NCBI RefSeq assembly: GCF_016827675.1 | Contig: NZ_JAERJA010000003.1 | Coordinates: 310,001 to 374,000, forward strand | Source: Nocardioides limicola | GTDB lineage: Bacteria > Actinomycetota > Actinomycetes > Propionibacteriales > Nocardioidaceae | Length of the DNA: 64,000 nt | Reading direction: 5' to 3' | Shown: piece after piece, positions 35,684-43,878 of the stretch | Layout: each line of letters begins with the position of its first letter | Numbering within the stretch: the first letter of the stretch is position 1 | The notes under the pieces: generated by a model | Told to the model about the DNA's origin: nothing | What the model saw: only the letters and a program-made list of their open reading frames with translations | Databases searched by the model: none | Made by a program: the position numbers and the translations under genes

Positions 35684-37024
35684 ATGCGTCGTACCGCCCT
35701 CGCCGTCGTCGCGGCGCTCGCGCTGAGTCCTGCTGCGTTCGCCACCGAGGTGGATCCGGAGATCCCCGAGGTCCCCGAGTCCGCATTCGAGGTGACGGAC
35801 GCGTCGCTGCGCTGGGGGATCAACAACGAGTCCCAGAACCAGGCCTTCGCCCCCGGCACGTTCAACTTCCTCTCCGCTGGGATGGTCCCCGACCCGCGTG
35901 TCGGCGGCAGCACCGTGGTGGCCAGCGGCGACCACGGGGTGTGGCGCAGCACCGGGGCACGCGCCTGGTGGGCCGAGGTCGGGAACGTCCGCATCGAGAA
36001 GTTGCAATCCGACGGCCACAGCACCGCGCTGGCCACCTTCGCGGGGCTGAGCACCCGTCCCGACGGAACCCCAATCGGCGGGCCGACCAGCAACGGCTTC
36101 AGTGGCCACGACGTGGTGCTTCGCGGCGGCACCGGGCAGGTGGACCCGGAGACCGGCACCGCCGAGATCGGCTGGGAGGGCTCCTGGTCGGTTCTCTACT
36201 ACTCGGGGATGTCGTTCTTCACCGTCACCGATCCCGAGCTCGTCGTCACCCGCGACGCGGCCGAGTTGACCGCCGTGGTCGCCGGCTACGCCGCCTCGAT
36301 GGACGACCCGACCGCCTGGCAGCCGGTGGCCGGGCGTCGGGTGAGGCTGGCCGACCTGCCTCGGAACTCGATCGATCTGGACGCGGAGCTCGGCTTCGCC
36401 GTCACTCCGACCTACCGTGGTGTCGAGTACGACGCACCGGGCGCCGGGCAGGTGCGCAGCGGTGCCGACTGGGGCGCGTTCCCGTCCTCGTTCGTGGATC
36501 AGCTGACTCGGCTGGGCAGCGGCGGCTACTGGTACAGCACCGGCAGCTCGGTGGATCGCTTCAAGGTTCCGTTGCCGCTGACCGTGAGCTATGCCGCCGG
36601 AGACCCGATCACACCGGACCGCCCCGTCGGCTCCGCACCCGTCGAGACACCGCCGACACCCACGGCACCGCCACCGCCCGCCCCGAGCAGCGACCCCGCG
36701 CCCCAGACCCCCGTGCCCCAGACCCCCGTGCCCCAGACCCACCCGCCTGAGCCCGAGACCCCCGAGGCTGTGCCCGCCACTCCCGGGCCACCCAACCCCG
36801 CCACCGGTCCACCGGCGTCCGTGCCGCCTCCCGCAGCAGCACCTCCGGCGGCCGAGGCAACCGCGCCGGCGATCCGCCTGATGCCGGTGGCCACCGTCCA
36901 CGGTCTGGCCGCCGACACACCGGCCCCGCCGTCCTGGCAGTGGCCGATCGGGGCAGCGGCACTGCTCACGGCTGGGCTGCTGACGACCGCCACCCGACGA
37001 CTCACCCGCCCCACCCAGAGATGA
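35684..37024 (+). CDS. htaA: HtaA-domain heme-binding surface protein
   Basis: A 446-residue exported protein: signal peptide (1-20, ending AFA), one HtaA domain (about 38-320; opening LRWGINNESQNQAF, with EIGWEGSWSVLYYSGMSFFT), a Pro-rich stalk (330-420) with PQTPVPQTPVPQTH repeats, and a C-terminal helix ending in RRLTRPTQR. In Corynebacterium, HtaA domains bind heme and hand it to HmuT. The single domain and membrane tail suggest a relay protein in the envelope. ATG at 35684 is one base after the previous stop, with GGAGAG upstream. Confidence 0.88.
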   Translation: MRRTALAVVAALALSPAAFATEVDPEIPEVPESAFEVTDASLRWGINNESQNQAFAPGTFNFLSAGMVPDPRVGGSTVVASGDHGVWRSTGARAWWAEVGNVRIEKLQSDGHSTALATFAGLSTRPDGTPIGGPTSNGFSGHDVVLRGGTGQVDPETGTAEIGWEGSWSVLYYSGMSFFTVTDPELVVTRDAAELTAVVAGYAASMDDPTAWQPVAGRRVRLADLPRNSIDLDAELGFAVTPTYRGVEYDAPGAGQVRSGADWGAFPSSFVDQLTRLGSGGYWYSTGSSVDRFKVPLPLTVSYAAGDPITPDRPVGSAPVETPPTPTAPPPPAPSSDPAPQTPVPQTPVPQTHPPEPETPEAVPATPGPPNPATGPPASVPPPAAAPPAAEATAPAIRLMPVATVHGLAADTPAPPSWQWPIGAAALLTAGLLTTATRRLTRPTQR

Positions 37025-37034
37025 AGGAAACACG

Positions 37035-38927
37035 ATGAGACCGACACCACCGCGGCGGTTCGCCGCCGGACTGACCGCCCTGACCATGGCCGCCGCCGGC
37101 CTGGCGTCGATGCCGACCCCGGCCGCCGCGGCCACCGCCGACGTCACCGACGTCACCTTGGTCTGGGGCATCAACGGCTACAGCCAGCAGGGCATCTTCG
37201 GGCCCTGGACCTACCACGACCTCACCGGCCACACCGAGCAACTGGTCGGCTCGGTCAGCGGCGGCACCCAGACGGAGTACCTGGTCGAACCGTTCCCGGC
37301 CACCTCGATGTCGGTCTCGAACCCCCAGAAGACGCCGAACGCCATCAAGTTCACCGCCGGCGAAGGCGAGCTCGACCCCGACACCGGCGAGGGCACCATC
37401 GGCTGGGACGGCTCGTACACGATCAATGCCTACCCGGCCGGGTTCGGCGCCCCGGACGAGATCTATGCCGATCCGGAGTTGCAGATCAACGCCGACGGGT
37501 CCGGTGAGCTCACCATGGACCTCACTTTGGGTGAGGGCGTCGACATGGCCGGCGAGCCGGTGCCGGCCCAGCCGTTCGGTCGGCTGCCGGTGGTCACCTT
37601 CTCCCCCGGCGCCATCGACAGCTCCGAGGGCAGGCTGCGGATCACCCCCGACTATGCCGGCGTCGAGGTGGACGGACTCACCACCGAGCAGGCACGGAAC
37701 TGCACCGGCGACGATGTCTGGGGCGCCTGGCCGGAGGCCTTCGTGAGCGCCGTCGCCGAGACTGCGATCGCGCCGCACTTCTACTCCACCGGCTGCGGCG
37801 GCCTGCAGAACAACAAGCCCGCCCTGCCCGTCGACATCCACCTGCCGACGACCGAGGCGTCGGCACCGGCCATCGAGGTGTCACAGGTCGAGTTCTCCAC
37901 CGTGGGCAGCGTCGAGGTCACCGTCACCGGCTCCGGCTTCGACCCCAGCCTGGTGATGGCCACCCGGCCGCCTCTGTCGGGAAGCTCCGGTGGCGTGTAC
38001 GTCGTCTTCGGCAGGTTCGCCGACCAGTGGCGCCCGTCCACCGGCGCCACCGGCAGCGCCCGGGTCAACAGCGACCAGAAGTGGGCCGTGCTGGCCGGCG
38101 ACATGAGCACCGTGGGCGGCAGCAACGCCGGCGCCGTTGAACTCACCCCCGACGGCACCTTCACCGCGGTCCTCACCGTTGACAAGGACGCCGTCGACGC
38201 CGTGGCCGACGCCCACGCGAACGCCGAGAACCTGGTCAACTACGGCATCTTCACCTACCCCGGCGGCGGCGCCGTCAACGCCGAGTACGAACACCACACC
38301 CCGGTCACCTTCATCGAGCCGGAGCCGGCCACCCCGACGCTGACCCTCACCGTGCCCGGCGCGCGCGCCGGTGACCGACCCACCGCCCAGGTCACCCTCA
38401 GCAGCGACGTGACCCCCACCGGCCAGGTCACCTGGTCGTTGGACGGTGAACCGCTCGGCAGCACAGCCGTCGCCGCGGGGCGCGCGCAGGTGACCCTGCC
38501 GCGGCTCGCCGGCGGCCGGCACACCCTCGAGGCGACCTACTCGGGGGACGACGCCCATGCGAGCGCGACGGCAGCGGGTACGTTCACTGTGGCCAGGGCG
38601 AGCGCGAAGGCGTCGGGCAAGGTGGCCCCGAAGCAGGTGCGGGTCCAGACCCGCAAGGCTGCGGCGGCAGCCCGACCGAAGGCGCGCCGCGTGGTCCTCG
38701 ACACCCGCACCAGCACCGGCTTCGGCCTGGACCGCAAGGTCGCCGTCGTGGTGCGTCGCGGCGGGAAGGTCGTGTTCCGGCTGCAGAAGAAGGTCAACGC
38801 GGCCGGTCGGCTCGCCTTCCGGCTCCCGCCGCGGGTCAGCGGCGGTGCCCACCGGATCGTCGTCAGGTACCCCGGCGACACCCACCACGCCGCCTGGCGG
38901 ACCGCGGCCGGCTTCCGAGCCCGCTGA
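37035..38927 (+). CDS. Secreted HtaA-domain protein with Ig-like modules
   Basis: A 630-residue exported protein without a C-terminal anchor: signal peptide (1-33), an HtaA domain (about 38-255; TLVWGINGYSQQGIF, EGTIGWDGSYTI), and a second module (275-440) homologous to the first module of the 34555-35682 protein (GGVYVVFGRFADQWRPSTG). An Ig-like repeat (440-530; GQVTWSLDGEPLG) and a very basic C-terminal domain follow. It could act as a released heme collector or bind the wall through its basic end. AAGGA is 6 nt before the ATG. A 12-bp-stem hairpin follows the stop. Confidence 0.85.
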   Translation: MRPTPPRRFAAGLTALTMAAAGLASMPTPAAAATADVTDVTLVWGINGYSQQGIFGPWTYHDLTGHTEQLVGSVSGGTQTEYLVEPFPATSMSVSNPQKTPNAIKFTAGEGELDPDTGEGTIGWDGSYTINAYPAGFGAPDEIYADPELQINADGSGELTMDLTLGEGVDMAGEPVPAQPFGRLPVVTFSPGAIDSSEGRLRITPDYAGVEVDGLTTEQARNCTGDDVWGAWPEAFVSAVAETAIAPHFYSTGCGGLQNNKPALPVDIHLPTTEASAPAIEVSQVEFSTVGSVEVTVTGSGFDPSLVMATRPPLSGSSGGVYVVFGRFADQWRPSTGATGSARVNSDQKWAVLAGDMSTVGGSNAGAVELTPDGTFTAVLTVDKDAVDAVADAHANAENLVNYGIFTYPGGGAVNAEYEHHTPVTFIEPEPATPTLTLTVPGARAGDRPTAQVTLSSDVTPTGQVTWSLDGEPLGSTAVAAGRAQVTLPRLAGGRHTLEATYSGDDAHASATAAGTFTVARASAKASGKVAPKQVRVQTRKAAAAARPKARRVVLDTRTSTGFGLDRKVAVVVRRGGKVVFRLQKKVNAAGRLAFRLPPRVSGGAHRIVVRYPGDTHHAAWRTAAGFRAR

Positions 38928-38938
38928 CATGCCCCGGT

Positions 38939-38965
38939 CCGGCCGGATGCCCAGCATCCGGCCGG
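38939..38965 (+). terminator. Hairpin inside the heme operon
   Basis: Perfect 12-bp stem CCGGCCGGATGC / GCATCCGGCCGG with a 3-base loop, between the secreted HtaA protein and heme oxygenase. It may lower read-through so that heme oxygenase is made at a lower level, or protect the upstream message end. Confidence 0.65.
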
Positions 38966-38991
38966 GCCACCCACCACCCTCAGGAGATTCC

Positions 38992-39639
38992 ATGACAGCC
39001 CTCAGTGCCCCCGAGGCGCCCCTCTCCGTCGCGATGCGCGACGGCTCCGCGGCCGAGCACGATGCCGCTGAGACCTCCCGCTTCCTCGCCGCCCTGTTGG
39101 CCGGCGACGTCAACGAGCAGGGCTACGCCGACTACCTGCTGCGGCTCCGTCCGGTCTACGCCGCCCTGGAGGAACTCGCCCTCCGGCTGGTCGACCATCC
39201 CGCGGTGGCCGCGGTCGCCGACCCGGCCCTGAACCGGCTGGCCGCGATCGACGCGGATCTCGCGCACTGGGCGCCCGACGCCGAACCCGCCGACAGCGCC
39301 GCCAGTGCGGCGTACGTGTCCCGAGTGCTGGCCTGCGAGGAGTGGCCACCGCTCTTCGTCGCGCACCACTACACCCGCTACCTGGGGGATCTCTCCGGCG
39401 GGCAGGCCATCGGCCGGATCCTGGATCGAAGCTTCGGCCTCGGCGGGGCCGGGTTGGCGTTCTACGACTTCCCCGAGATCGCTAGGCCGAAGCCGTACAA
39501 GGATCGCTACCGTGCCGCCCTCGACGCCCTGGAGGTGACTCCCCGGGCGCGCGTCGTCGAGGAGGTGCAGGTGGCCTTCCGCTGCAACCGGGCGATCTTC
39601 GACGAGCTCGCGGCGCAACTGCCTCGCTACGCCCGCTGA
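38992..39639 (+). CDS. hmuO: Biliverdin-producing heme oxygenase
   Basis: A 215-residue HO-1-type enzyme that opens heme to biliverdin, CO and ferrous iron. The proximal ligand is His23 in GSAAEHDAAE, and the distal helix carries YLGDLSGGQAIGR (Asp133 and the flexible glycines). EVQVAFRCNRAIFDEL is the family-type C-terminal helix. The ATG at 38992 has AGGAGA upstream. As the last gene it completes the path from capture to iron release. It ends 13 bp inside the convergent SRPBCC gene. Confidence 0.93.
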   Translation: MTALSAPEAPLSVAMRDGSAAEHDAAETSRFLAALLAGDVNEQGYADYLLRLRPVYAALEELALRLVDHPAVAAVADPALNRLAAIDADLAHWAPDAEPADSAASAAYVSRVLACEEWPPLFVAHHYTRYLGDLSGGQAIGRILDRSFGLGGAGLAFYDFPEIARPKPYKDRYRAALDALEVTPRARVVEEVQVAFRCNRAIFDELAAQLPRYAR

Positions 39640-40067
39640 CCCACCCGGCTACGTAGGCCCTCGATCCCGCCGGCCAGCATCCGGTCGTGGTTCCACACCA
39701 GGACCGGACGGAGCAGTCGGGAGGCGGCCGACAGGAGGGGGCTGGCGACCTCGACCTCCTGCTCGAAGAGCAACCTGGTGCCCCCCGTCTCGGCGACGAG
39801 GCGCCAGCGGACCTCACCGATCAGATCCCCGGTCAGGTCACTCTCCAGCACGTCCGGGTCCCGCCGGGTGGCCGTCAGCGTCAGGTCCAGGGTGTAGGGC
39901 AGCGCCGAGCGGCAGAGCACCCGGGCGCGGTCGTCATCGATCTTGGCGACAGCGCGGACCTGGGGCCACCAGCTGGGGTAGTGCTGCAGATCGAGGAGGA
40001 CGGCGTGCACCCGTTCTGCCGGGGCCGGCAGCAGCCAGCTCCCGGAGAACGAGTACGACGCGGTCAC
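39627..40067 (-). CDS. SRPBCC (START-like) family protein
   Basis: A 146-residue protein with the polyketide-cyclase/dehydrase-like pocket fold: WLLPAPAERVHAVLLDLQHYPSWWPQ at the start, LDLTLTATRRDPDVLESDLTGDL in the sheet, and a long C-terminal helix (LLRPVLVWNHDRMLAGGIEGL). These proteins bind small hydrophobic ligands; none is predictable here. GTG at 40067 is used; CATGAT at 6 nt is a weak -10. It converges with heme oxygenase and overlaps it by 13 bp, so it is not part of the heme operon. Confidence 0.82.
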   Translation of the reverse strand: MTASYSFSGSWLLPAPAERVHAVLLDLQHYPSWWPQVRAVAKIDDDRARVLCRSALPYTLDLTLTATRRDPDVLESDLTGDLIGEVRWRLVAETGGTRLLFEQEVEVASPLLSAASRLLRPVLVWNHDRMLAGGIEGLRSRVGQRA

Positions 40068-40089
40068 TCCCCCATCATGCCCGGCCGGG

Positions 40090-40761
40090 CTACTCCTTGA
40101 AGACCACGAAGGTGAACCCCATGTTCGCCGGATCGCCGTCGGCGTTGAAGCAGTACACGCGCAGCTTCCCAGCGGCCGGAGTTGCCGTGCAGTGCCGGTT
40201 CCGGTGCGTCGTGAGCTGCCAGCCGGGGTTGGCAAACACCGTGATCGAGGTCGGTGTCACCTGGAAGGCGGCGCCGCCGGTCAGGGTGGCCCCCGGAACG
40301 GTCACGTCGTACACGCCGGTGCCGGTGCTCTGCACGGTGACGTTGCCGCCGACCCGGTTGAAGCTGGTGGAGGCGGTCAGCACGCCGGCTGGCGGAGTGA
40401 ATGCCTGACCAGCAGCCAGCGCGACACCGTCGACCTTCCCGGCCAACTTGCTGCCGGTGACCGCGCCGTTGGCGAGCTTCGCAGTGCTGACCGCACCGTT
40501 GGCGATCTTCCCCGTCGTCACAGCACCGCCGGCGATCTTGCCCGCCTTCACGGCGTTCTTCTTGATCTTGGGCGTGGTGACTGCACCCTTCTGGATGTCG
40601 CTGGTCTTGACGGTGAGGTGGTTGGCTGCGACCGGAGCCATGTTCACAGCTGCCATCGCCACCACCAACCCGCCGGCCACCATGGCCAGGCGCCGCCGGG
40701 CTCGCCGACGCTCCTGGCCCACCACCTCGGTGAGGCGTTCTTCGAACTCGTGCGTCTCCAT
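40090..40761 (-). CDS. Membrane-anchored protein with five decapeptide repeats
   Basis: A 223-residue protein: a charged cytoplasmic N-terminus (EERLTEVVGQERRRARRR), one membrane helix (LAMVAGGLVVAMAAVNMAP), then five 10-residue repeats such as GAVTTGKIAN and GAVSTAKLAN (roughly residues 60-110), and a C-terminal beta-rich domain with one Cys pair (HCTATP, VYCFN). The repeats should form a rod or beta-solenoid outside the cell. Function is unknown; such repeat proteins are common in actinobacteria. ATG at 40761 follows AGGAGGAA at 5 nt. It diverges from the mutase gene across three 11-bp direct repeats. Confidence 0.8.
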   Translation of the reverse strand: METHEFEERLTEVVGQERRRARRRLAMVAGGLVVAMAAVNMAPVAANHLTVKTSDIQKGAVTTPKIKKNAVKAGKIAGGAVTTGKIANGAVSTAKLANGAVTGSKLAGKVDGVALAAGQAFTPPAGVLTASTSFNRVGGNVTVQSTGTGVYDVTVPGATLTGGAAFQVTPTSITVFANPGWQLTTHRNRHCTATPAAGKLRVYCFNADGDPANMGFTFVVFKE

Positions 40762-40829
40762 GACTTCCTCCTGGTTCACGAGCCCCTGGGTCGAGGGCCT
40801 CGTCGATGGGGTGAGTCAACGCCTGCGGT

Positions 40830-40862
40830 GTTCAGGTGAGGTTCAGGTCACGTTCGGGTCGA
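40830..40862 (+). promoter_or_regulatory. Three 11-bp direct repeats before the mutase promoter
   Basis: Tandem units GTTCAGGTGAG, GTTCAGGTCAC and GTTCGGGTCGA, ending 9 bases before the -10-like TACCGT (40872-40877), so the third covers the -35 position. An 11-bp period is that of OmpR/PhoB-family regulator sites, such as Streptomyces PHO boxes built from GTTCA units. Confidence 0.6.
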
Positions 40863-40871
40863 TGCCGGGGC

Positions 40872-40877
40872 TACCGT
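40872..40877 (+). promoter_or_regulatory. -10-like hexamer of the phosphosugar mutase gene
   Basis: TACCGT, 6 nt before the ATG at 40884. Confidence 0.45.
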
Positions 40878-40883
40878 GGCGCC

Positions 40884-42551
40884 ATGACCGACTTGCTGCA
40901 GCAGGCCCGTGAGTGGCTGATGACGGATCCGGACCCGATGACCCGCGCCGAGTTGTCCACCCTGGTCGCCGATGTCGAGGCCGGCGGCGACTCCCGCGAA
41001 CTCGCCGACCGGTTCGCAGGCACCCTGCAGTTCGGTACCGCGGGCCTGCGGGGTGCGCTCGGCGCCGGACCGAACCGGATGAACCGCGTGGTGGTCGGTC
41101 GGGCGGCGGCCGGACTCGTCGCCCACCTGCAGGCCACCTCGGTGACCCCCGGAGCGCCCGTTGTGATCGGGTACGACGCCCGACACAACTCTGACATCTT
41201 CGCCCACGACACCGCCGAGATCGTCGCAGGCGCTGGTTTCCGGGCGCTGCTGCTGCCCAGGCCGCTGCCCACCCCCGTGGTTGCCTTCGCGATCCTGCAC
41301 CTGGGGTGTGCCGCCGGAGTGATGGTGACCGCGAGCCACAACCCGCCGGCGGACAACGGCTACAAGGTCTATCTGGGGGACGGCTGCCAGATCGTGTCTC
41401 CTGCCGACGCCGAGATCGCCGCTCAGATCGCGGCCGTCGGCGACCTGGCGTCGGTGCCCCGGGGCACCGACATCGAGGTCCTCGGCGAGGAGATCCTCGA
41501 CGCCTACCTGGCCTCGGTCGGGCGCGTGGTGGGGGACGGAGACCAGGCGACGCGCGCAGACCTGTCGGTGGTCTACACGGCCCTGCACGGCGTCGGGGAC
41601 AGTGTGATCGGTCGTGCCCTGGTCGAGGCGGGGTTCTCCGCGCCGCACAGCGTGGCGGCCCAGGCCGCCCCGGACCCGGAGTTCCCGACCGTGGCCTTCC
41701 CCAATCCCGAGGAGCCGGGCGCCATGGACCTGGCGATGGCGGTCGCCGAGGACGTGGGCGCCGACGTCGTGGTCGCCAACGACCCTGACGCCGACCGGTG
41801 TGCGGTCGCCGTGCCGGGCCCCGGCGGGTGGCAGATGCTGCGTGGCGATGAGGTGGGGGCACTGCTGGCCGCGCATCTGCTCGGCGAGGGTCGGGCGGGG
41901 GTGTACGCGACCTCGATCGTCTCCTCCTCCCTGCTCCAGGCGATGGCCTCGCGCCACGGTCAGGAGTACGCCGAGACCCTCACCGGCTTCAAGTGGATCG
42001 GTCGGATCGACGGCCTGGTCTTCGGCTATGAGGAAGCCCTCGGCTACTGCGTGGACCCGGTGCACGTGAAGGACAAGGACGGGGTCTCCGCAGCCCTGCT
42101 GATCTGCGAGATCGCGGCCCGGGCCAAGGCGCAGGGTCGGACCCTGGTCGATCTGCTCGATGACATCGCAGTCGCCCACGGCCTCTACGCCACCGATCAA
42201 CTCTCGGTGAGGGTGGATGACCCCCTCCAGATCGCCGCTGCGATGCAGCGGCTGCGACTGGCAGCCCCCGGCTCGCTGGGTGGCTTCGCCGTGACCTCGG
42301 TCGACGACCTCGGGGACGGGTCCGCCACGCTGCCGCCCACCACCGGACTGAGGTACACCCTGGATCAGGGTGCCCGGGTGGTGGTTCGCCCGTCGGGGAC
42401 CGAGCCGAAACTCAAGGCCTACCTCGAGGTGCGCGTGCCCGTCGAGGCCGACCAGCCCGACCCCGGAGTGGCCGTCGGTGCAGCCCGGATCGCTGCGGCC
42501 GGGCGACTCGACGCCATCCGCGACGACCTGCGGGCAGCCCTGGCCCTCTGA
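40884..42551 (+). CDS. pmmB: Phosphosugar mutase (phosphoglucomutase/phosphomannomutase family)
   Basis: A 555-residue alpha-D-phosphohexomutase. Four family sites are intact: phosphoserine loop TASHNP (Ser151), metal loop DPDADR (300-305), sugar-binding GYEEALGY, and the phosphate-binding RPSGTEPK near the end. It corresponds in position to mycobacterial PmmB (Rv3308). The family includes enzymes acting on (deoxy)ribose phosphates; with deoD, deoA and deoC nearby, a phosphopentomutase activity is a reasonable inference that sequence alone does not prove. The ATG follows TACCGT at 6 nt. Confidence 0.9.
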   Translation: MTDLLQQAREWLMTDPDPMTRAELSTLVADVEAGGDSRELADRFAGTLQFGTAGLRGALGAGPNRMNRVVVGRAAAGLVAHLQATSVTPGAPVVIGYDARHNSDIFAHDTAEIVAGAGFRALLLPRPLPTPVVAFAILHLGCAAGVMVTASHNPPADNGYKVYLGDGCQIVSPADAEIAAQIAAVGDLASVPRGTDIEVLGEEILDAYLASVGRVVGDGDQATRADLSVVYTALHGVGDSVIGRALVEAGFSAPHSVAAQAAPDPEFPTVAFPNPEEPGAMDLAMAVAEDVGADVVVANDPDADRCAVAVPGPGGWQMLRGDEVGALLAAHLLGEGRAGVYATSIVSSSLLQAMASRHGQEYAETLTGFKWIGRIDGLVFGYEEALGYCVDPVHVKDKDGVSAALLICEIAARAKAQGRTLVDLLDDIAVAHGLYATDQLSVRVDDPLQIAAAMQRLRLAAPGSLGGFAVTSVDDLGDGSATLPPTTGLRYTLDQGARVVVRPSGTEPKLKAYLEVRVPVEADQPDPGVAVGAARIAAAGRLDAIRDDLRAALAL

Positions 42552-42606
42552 TTCCCGTGCATTGCGCACCTCCCACGCCCATTTCGGGTGCGGAAGGTAC
42601 GGGAAT
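42550..42606. terminator. Imperfect inverted repeat between the mutase gene and rocD
   Basis: Arms at 42550-42570 and 42586-42606 begin GATTCCCGT and end ACGGGAATC and match at most positions. It directly follows the mutase stop, so it probably serves as its terminator. Confidence 0.5.
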
Positions 42607-42643
42607 CGCGTGGTTCCAACCATCCGGGGTGCAGGATGCAGTC

Positions 42644-43852
42644 ATGAGCATCGAGTCCAGCGCCGAGTACATCCGCCTCGAGGAGCAGTTCGCCGCGCAC
42701 AACTACCATCCGTTGCCAGTGGTCGTGGAGAGCGCTGAGGGCGCCTGGGTCACCGACGTGGAGGGCAAACGCTACCTGGACGCGCTGGCCGGCTACTCGG
42801 CCCTGAACTTCGGACATCGACACCCCACCCTGATCGCGGCGGCCAAGGAGCAGTTGGACAAGGTCACCCTGACCAGCCGCGCCTTCCACACCGACCAGCT
42901 CGGCCCGTTCTGTGAGGCACTCGCGCGTCTGGTCGGCAAGGAGATGGTGCTGCCGATGAACACCGGCGCCGAGGCGGTCGAGTCGGCCCTCAAGGTCAGC
43001 CGCAAGTGGGGGTACGACGTCAAGGGCGTCGCCGAGGGCCGGGCCCGGATCGCGGTGATGGCAGGCAACTTCCACGGCCGCACCACCACCATCGTCGGCT
43101 TCTCCGACGACCCGGGCGCCAGGGCCGGGTTCGGCCCGTTCACGCCCGGCTTCGACAGGGTCGCGTACGGCGATCTCGAGGCGCTCGCGGACACGCTCAC
43201 CGACGACCACGTGGCCGTGCTGTTGGAGCCGATCCAGGGTGAGTCCGGGGTGCTGATCCCGCCGCCCGGCTACCTGGCCGCAGTGCGCGACCTCTGCACC
43301 TCCCGCGGGGTGCTGATGATCGCCGACGAGATCCAGTCCGGGCTCGGGCGCACCGGCACCACCCTCGCCTGCCAGCACGAAGGCGTCGAAGCGGACATCT
43401 ACACGCTCGGGAAGGCCCTCGGCGGAGGCATCGTGCCCGTCTCGGCGGTGGCCGCGGACCGTGAGGTGCTCGGCGTACTCACCCCGGGGACCCATGGCTC
43501 CACCTTCGGCGGCAACCCGCTGGCGGCGGCCGTCGGGCATGCGGTGGTCGACCTGTTGGCCACCGGCGAGTTCCAGCAGCGCGCCACCCAGCTCGGGGCC
43601 CGACTCGCGGCCGGCGTGGAGCCGCTGATCGGGAAGGGCCTGGATGCGGTACGGATCCGCGGGCTCTGGGCCGGACTGGACATCGACCCCACGCTGATGT
43701 CGGGGCGGGCGGCCTGCTCCGCACTGGCCGACAAGGGGGTGCTGGCCAAGGACACCCACGGCTCCACGATCCGTCTCGCGCCGCCGCTGGTGGTGACCGA
43801 GGACGACATCGACCACCTGGTCGAGCAACTGACCTCGGTGCTGCACGGCTGA
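42644..43852 (+). CDS. rocD: Ornithine aminotransferase
   Basis: A 402-residue fold-type I PLP enzyme that converts ornithine and 2-oxoglutarate to glutamate semialdehyde and glutamate. It has EGAWVTDVEGKRYLDALAGY, PMNTGAEAVESALK (phosphate-binding), GNFHGRTTTIVGFS, and EPIQGESGV. The cofactor Asp is in MIADEIQSGLGRTG, and the Schiff-base lysine is Lys257 in TLGKALGGG. ATG at 42644 follows AGGATG. It stands alone between the mutase and deoC genes; no other arginine-catabolic gene is present. Confidence 0.9.
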   Translation: MSIESSAEYIRLEEQFAAHNYHPLPVVVESAEGAWVTDVEGKRYLDALAGYSALNFGHRHPTLIAAAKEQLDKVTLTSRAFHTDQLGPFCEALARLVGKEMVLPMNTGAEAVESALKVSRKWGYDVKGVAEGRARIAVMAGNFHGRTTTIVGFSDDPGARAGFGPFTPGFDRVAYGDLEALADTLTDDHVAVLLEPIQGESGVLIPPPGYLAAVRDLCTSRGVLMIADEIQSGLGRTGTTLACQHEGVEADIYTLGKALGGGIVPVSAVAADREVLGVLTPGTHGSTFGGNPLAAAVGHAVVDLLATGEFQQRATQLGARLAAGVEPLIGKGLDAVRIRGLWAGLDIDPTLMSGRAACSALADKGVLAKDTHGSTIRLAPPLVVTEDDIDHLVEQLTSVLHG

Positions 43853-43866
43853 CCCGCCGACTCACC

Positions 43867-43872
43867 TATGCT
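43867..43872 (+). promoter_or_regulatory. -10-like hexamer of deoC
   Basis: TATGCT, 6 nt before the deoC GTG. Confidence 0.55.
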
Positions 43873-43878
43873 GGATCG

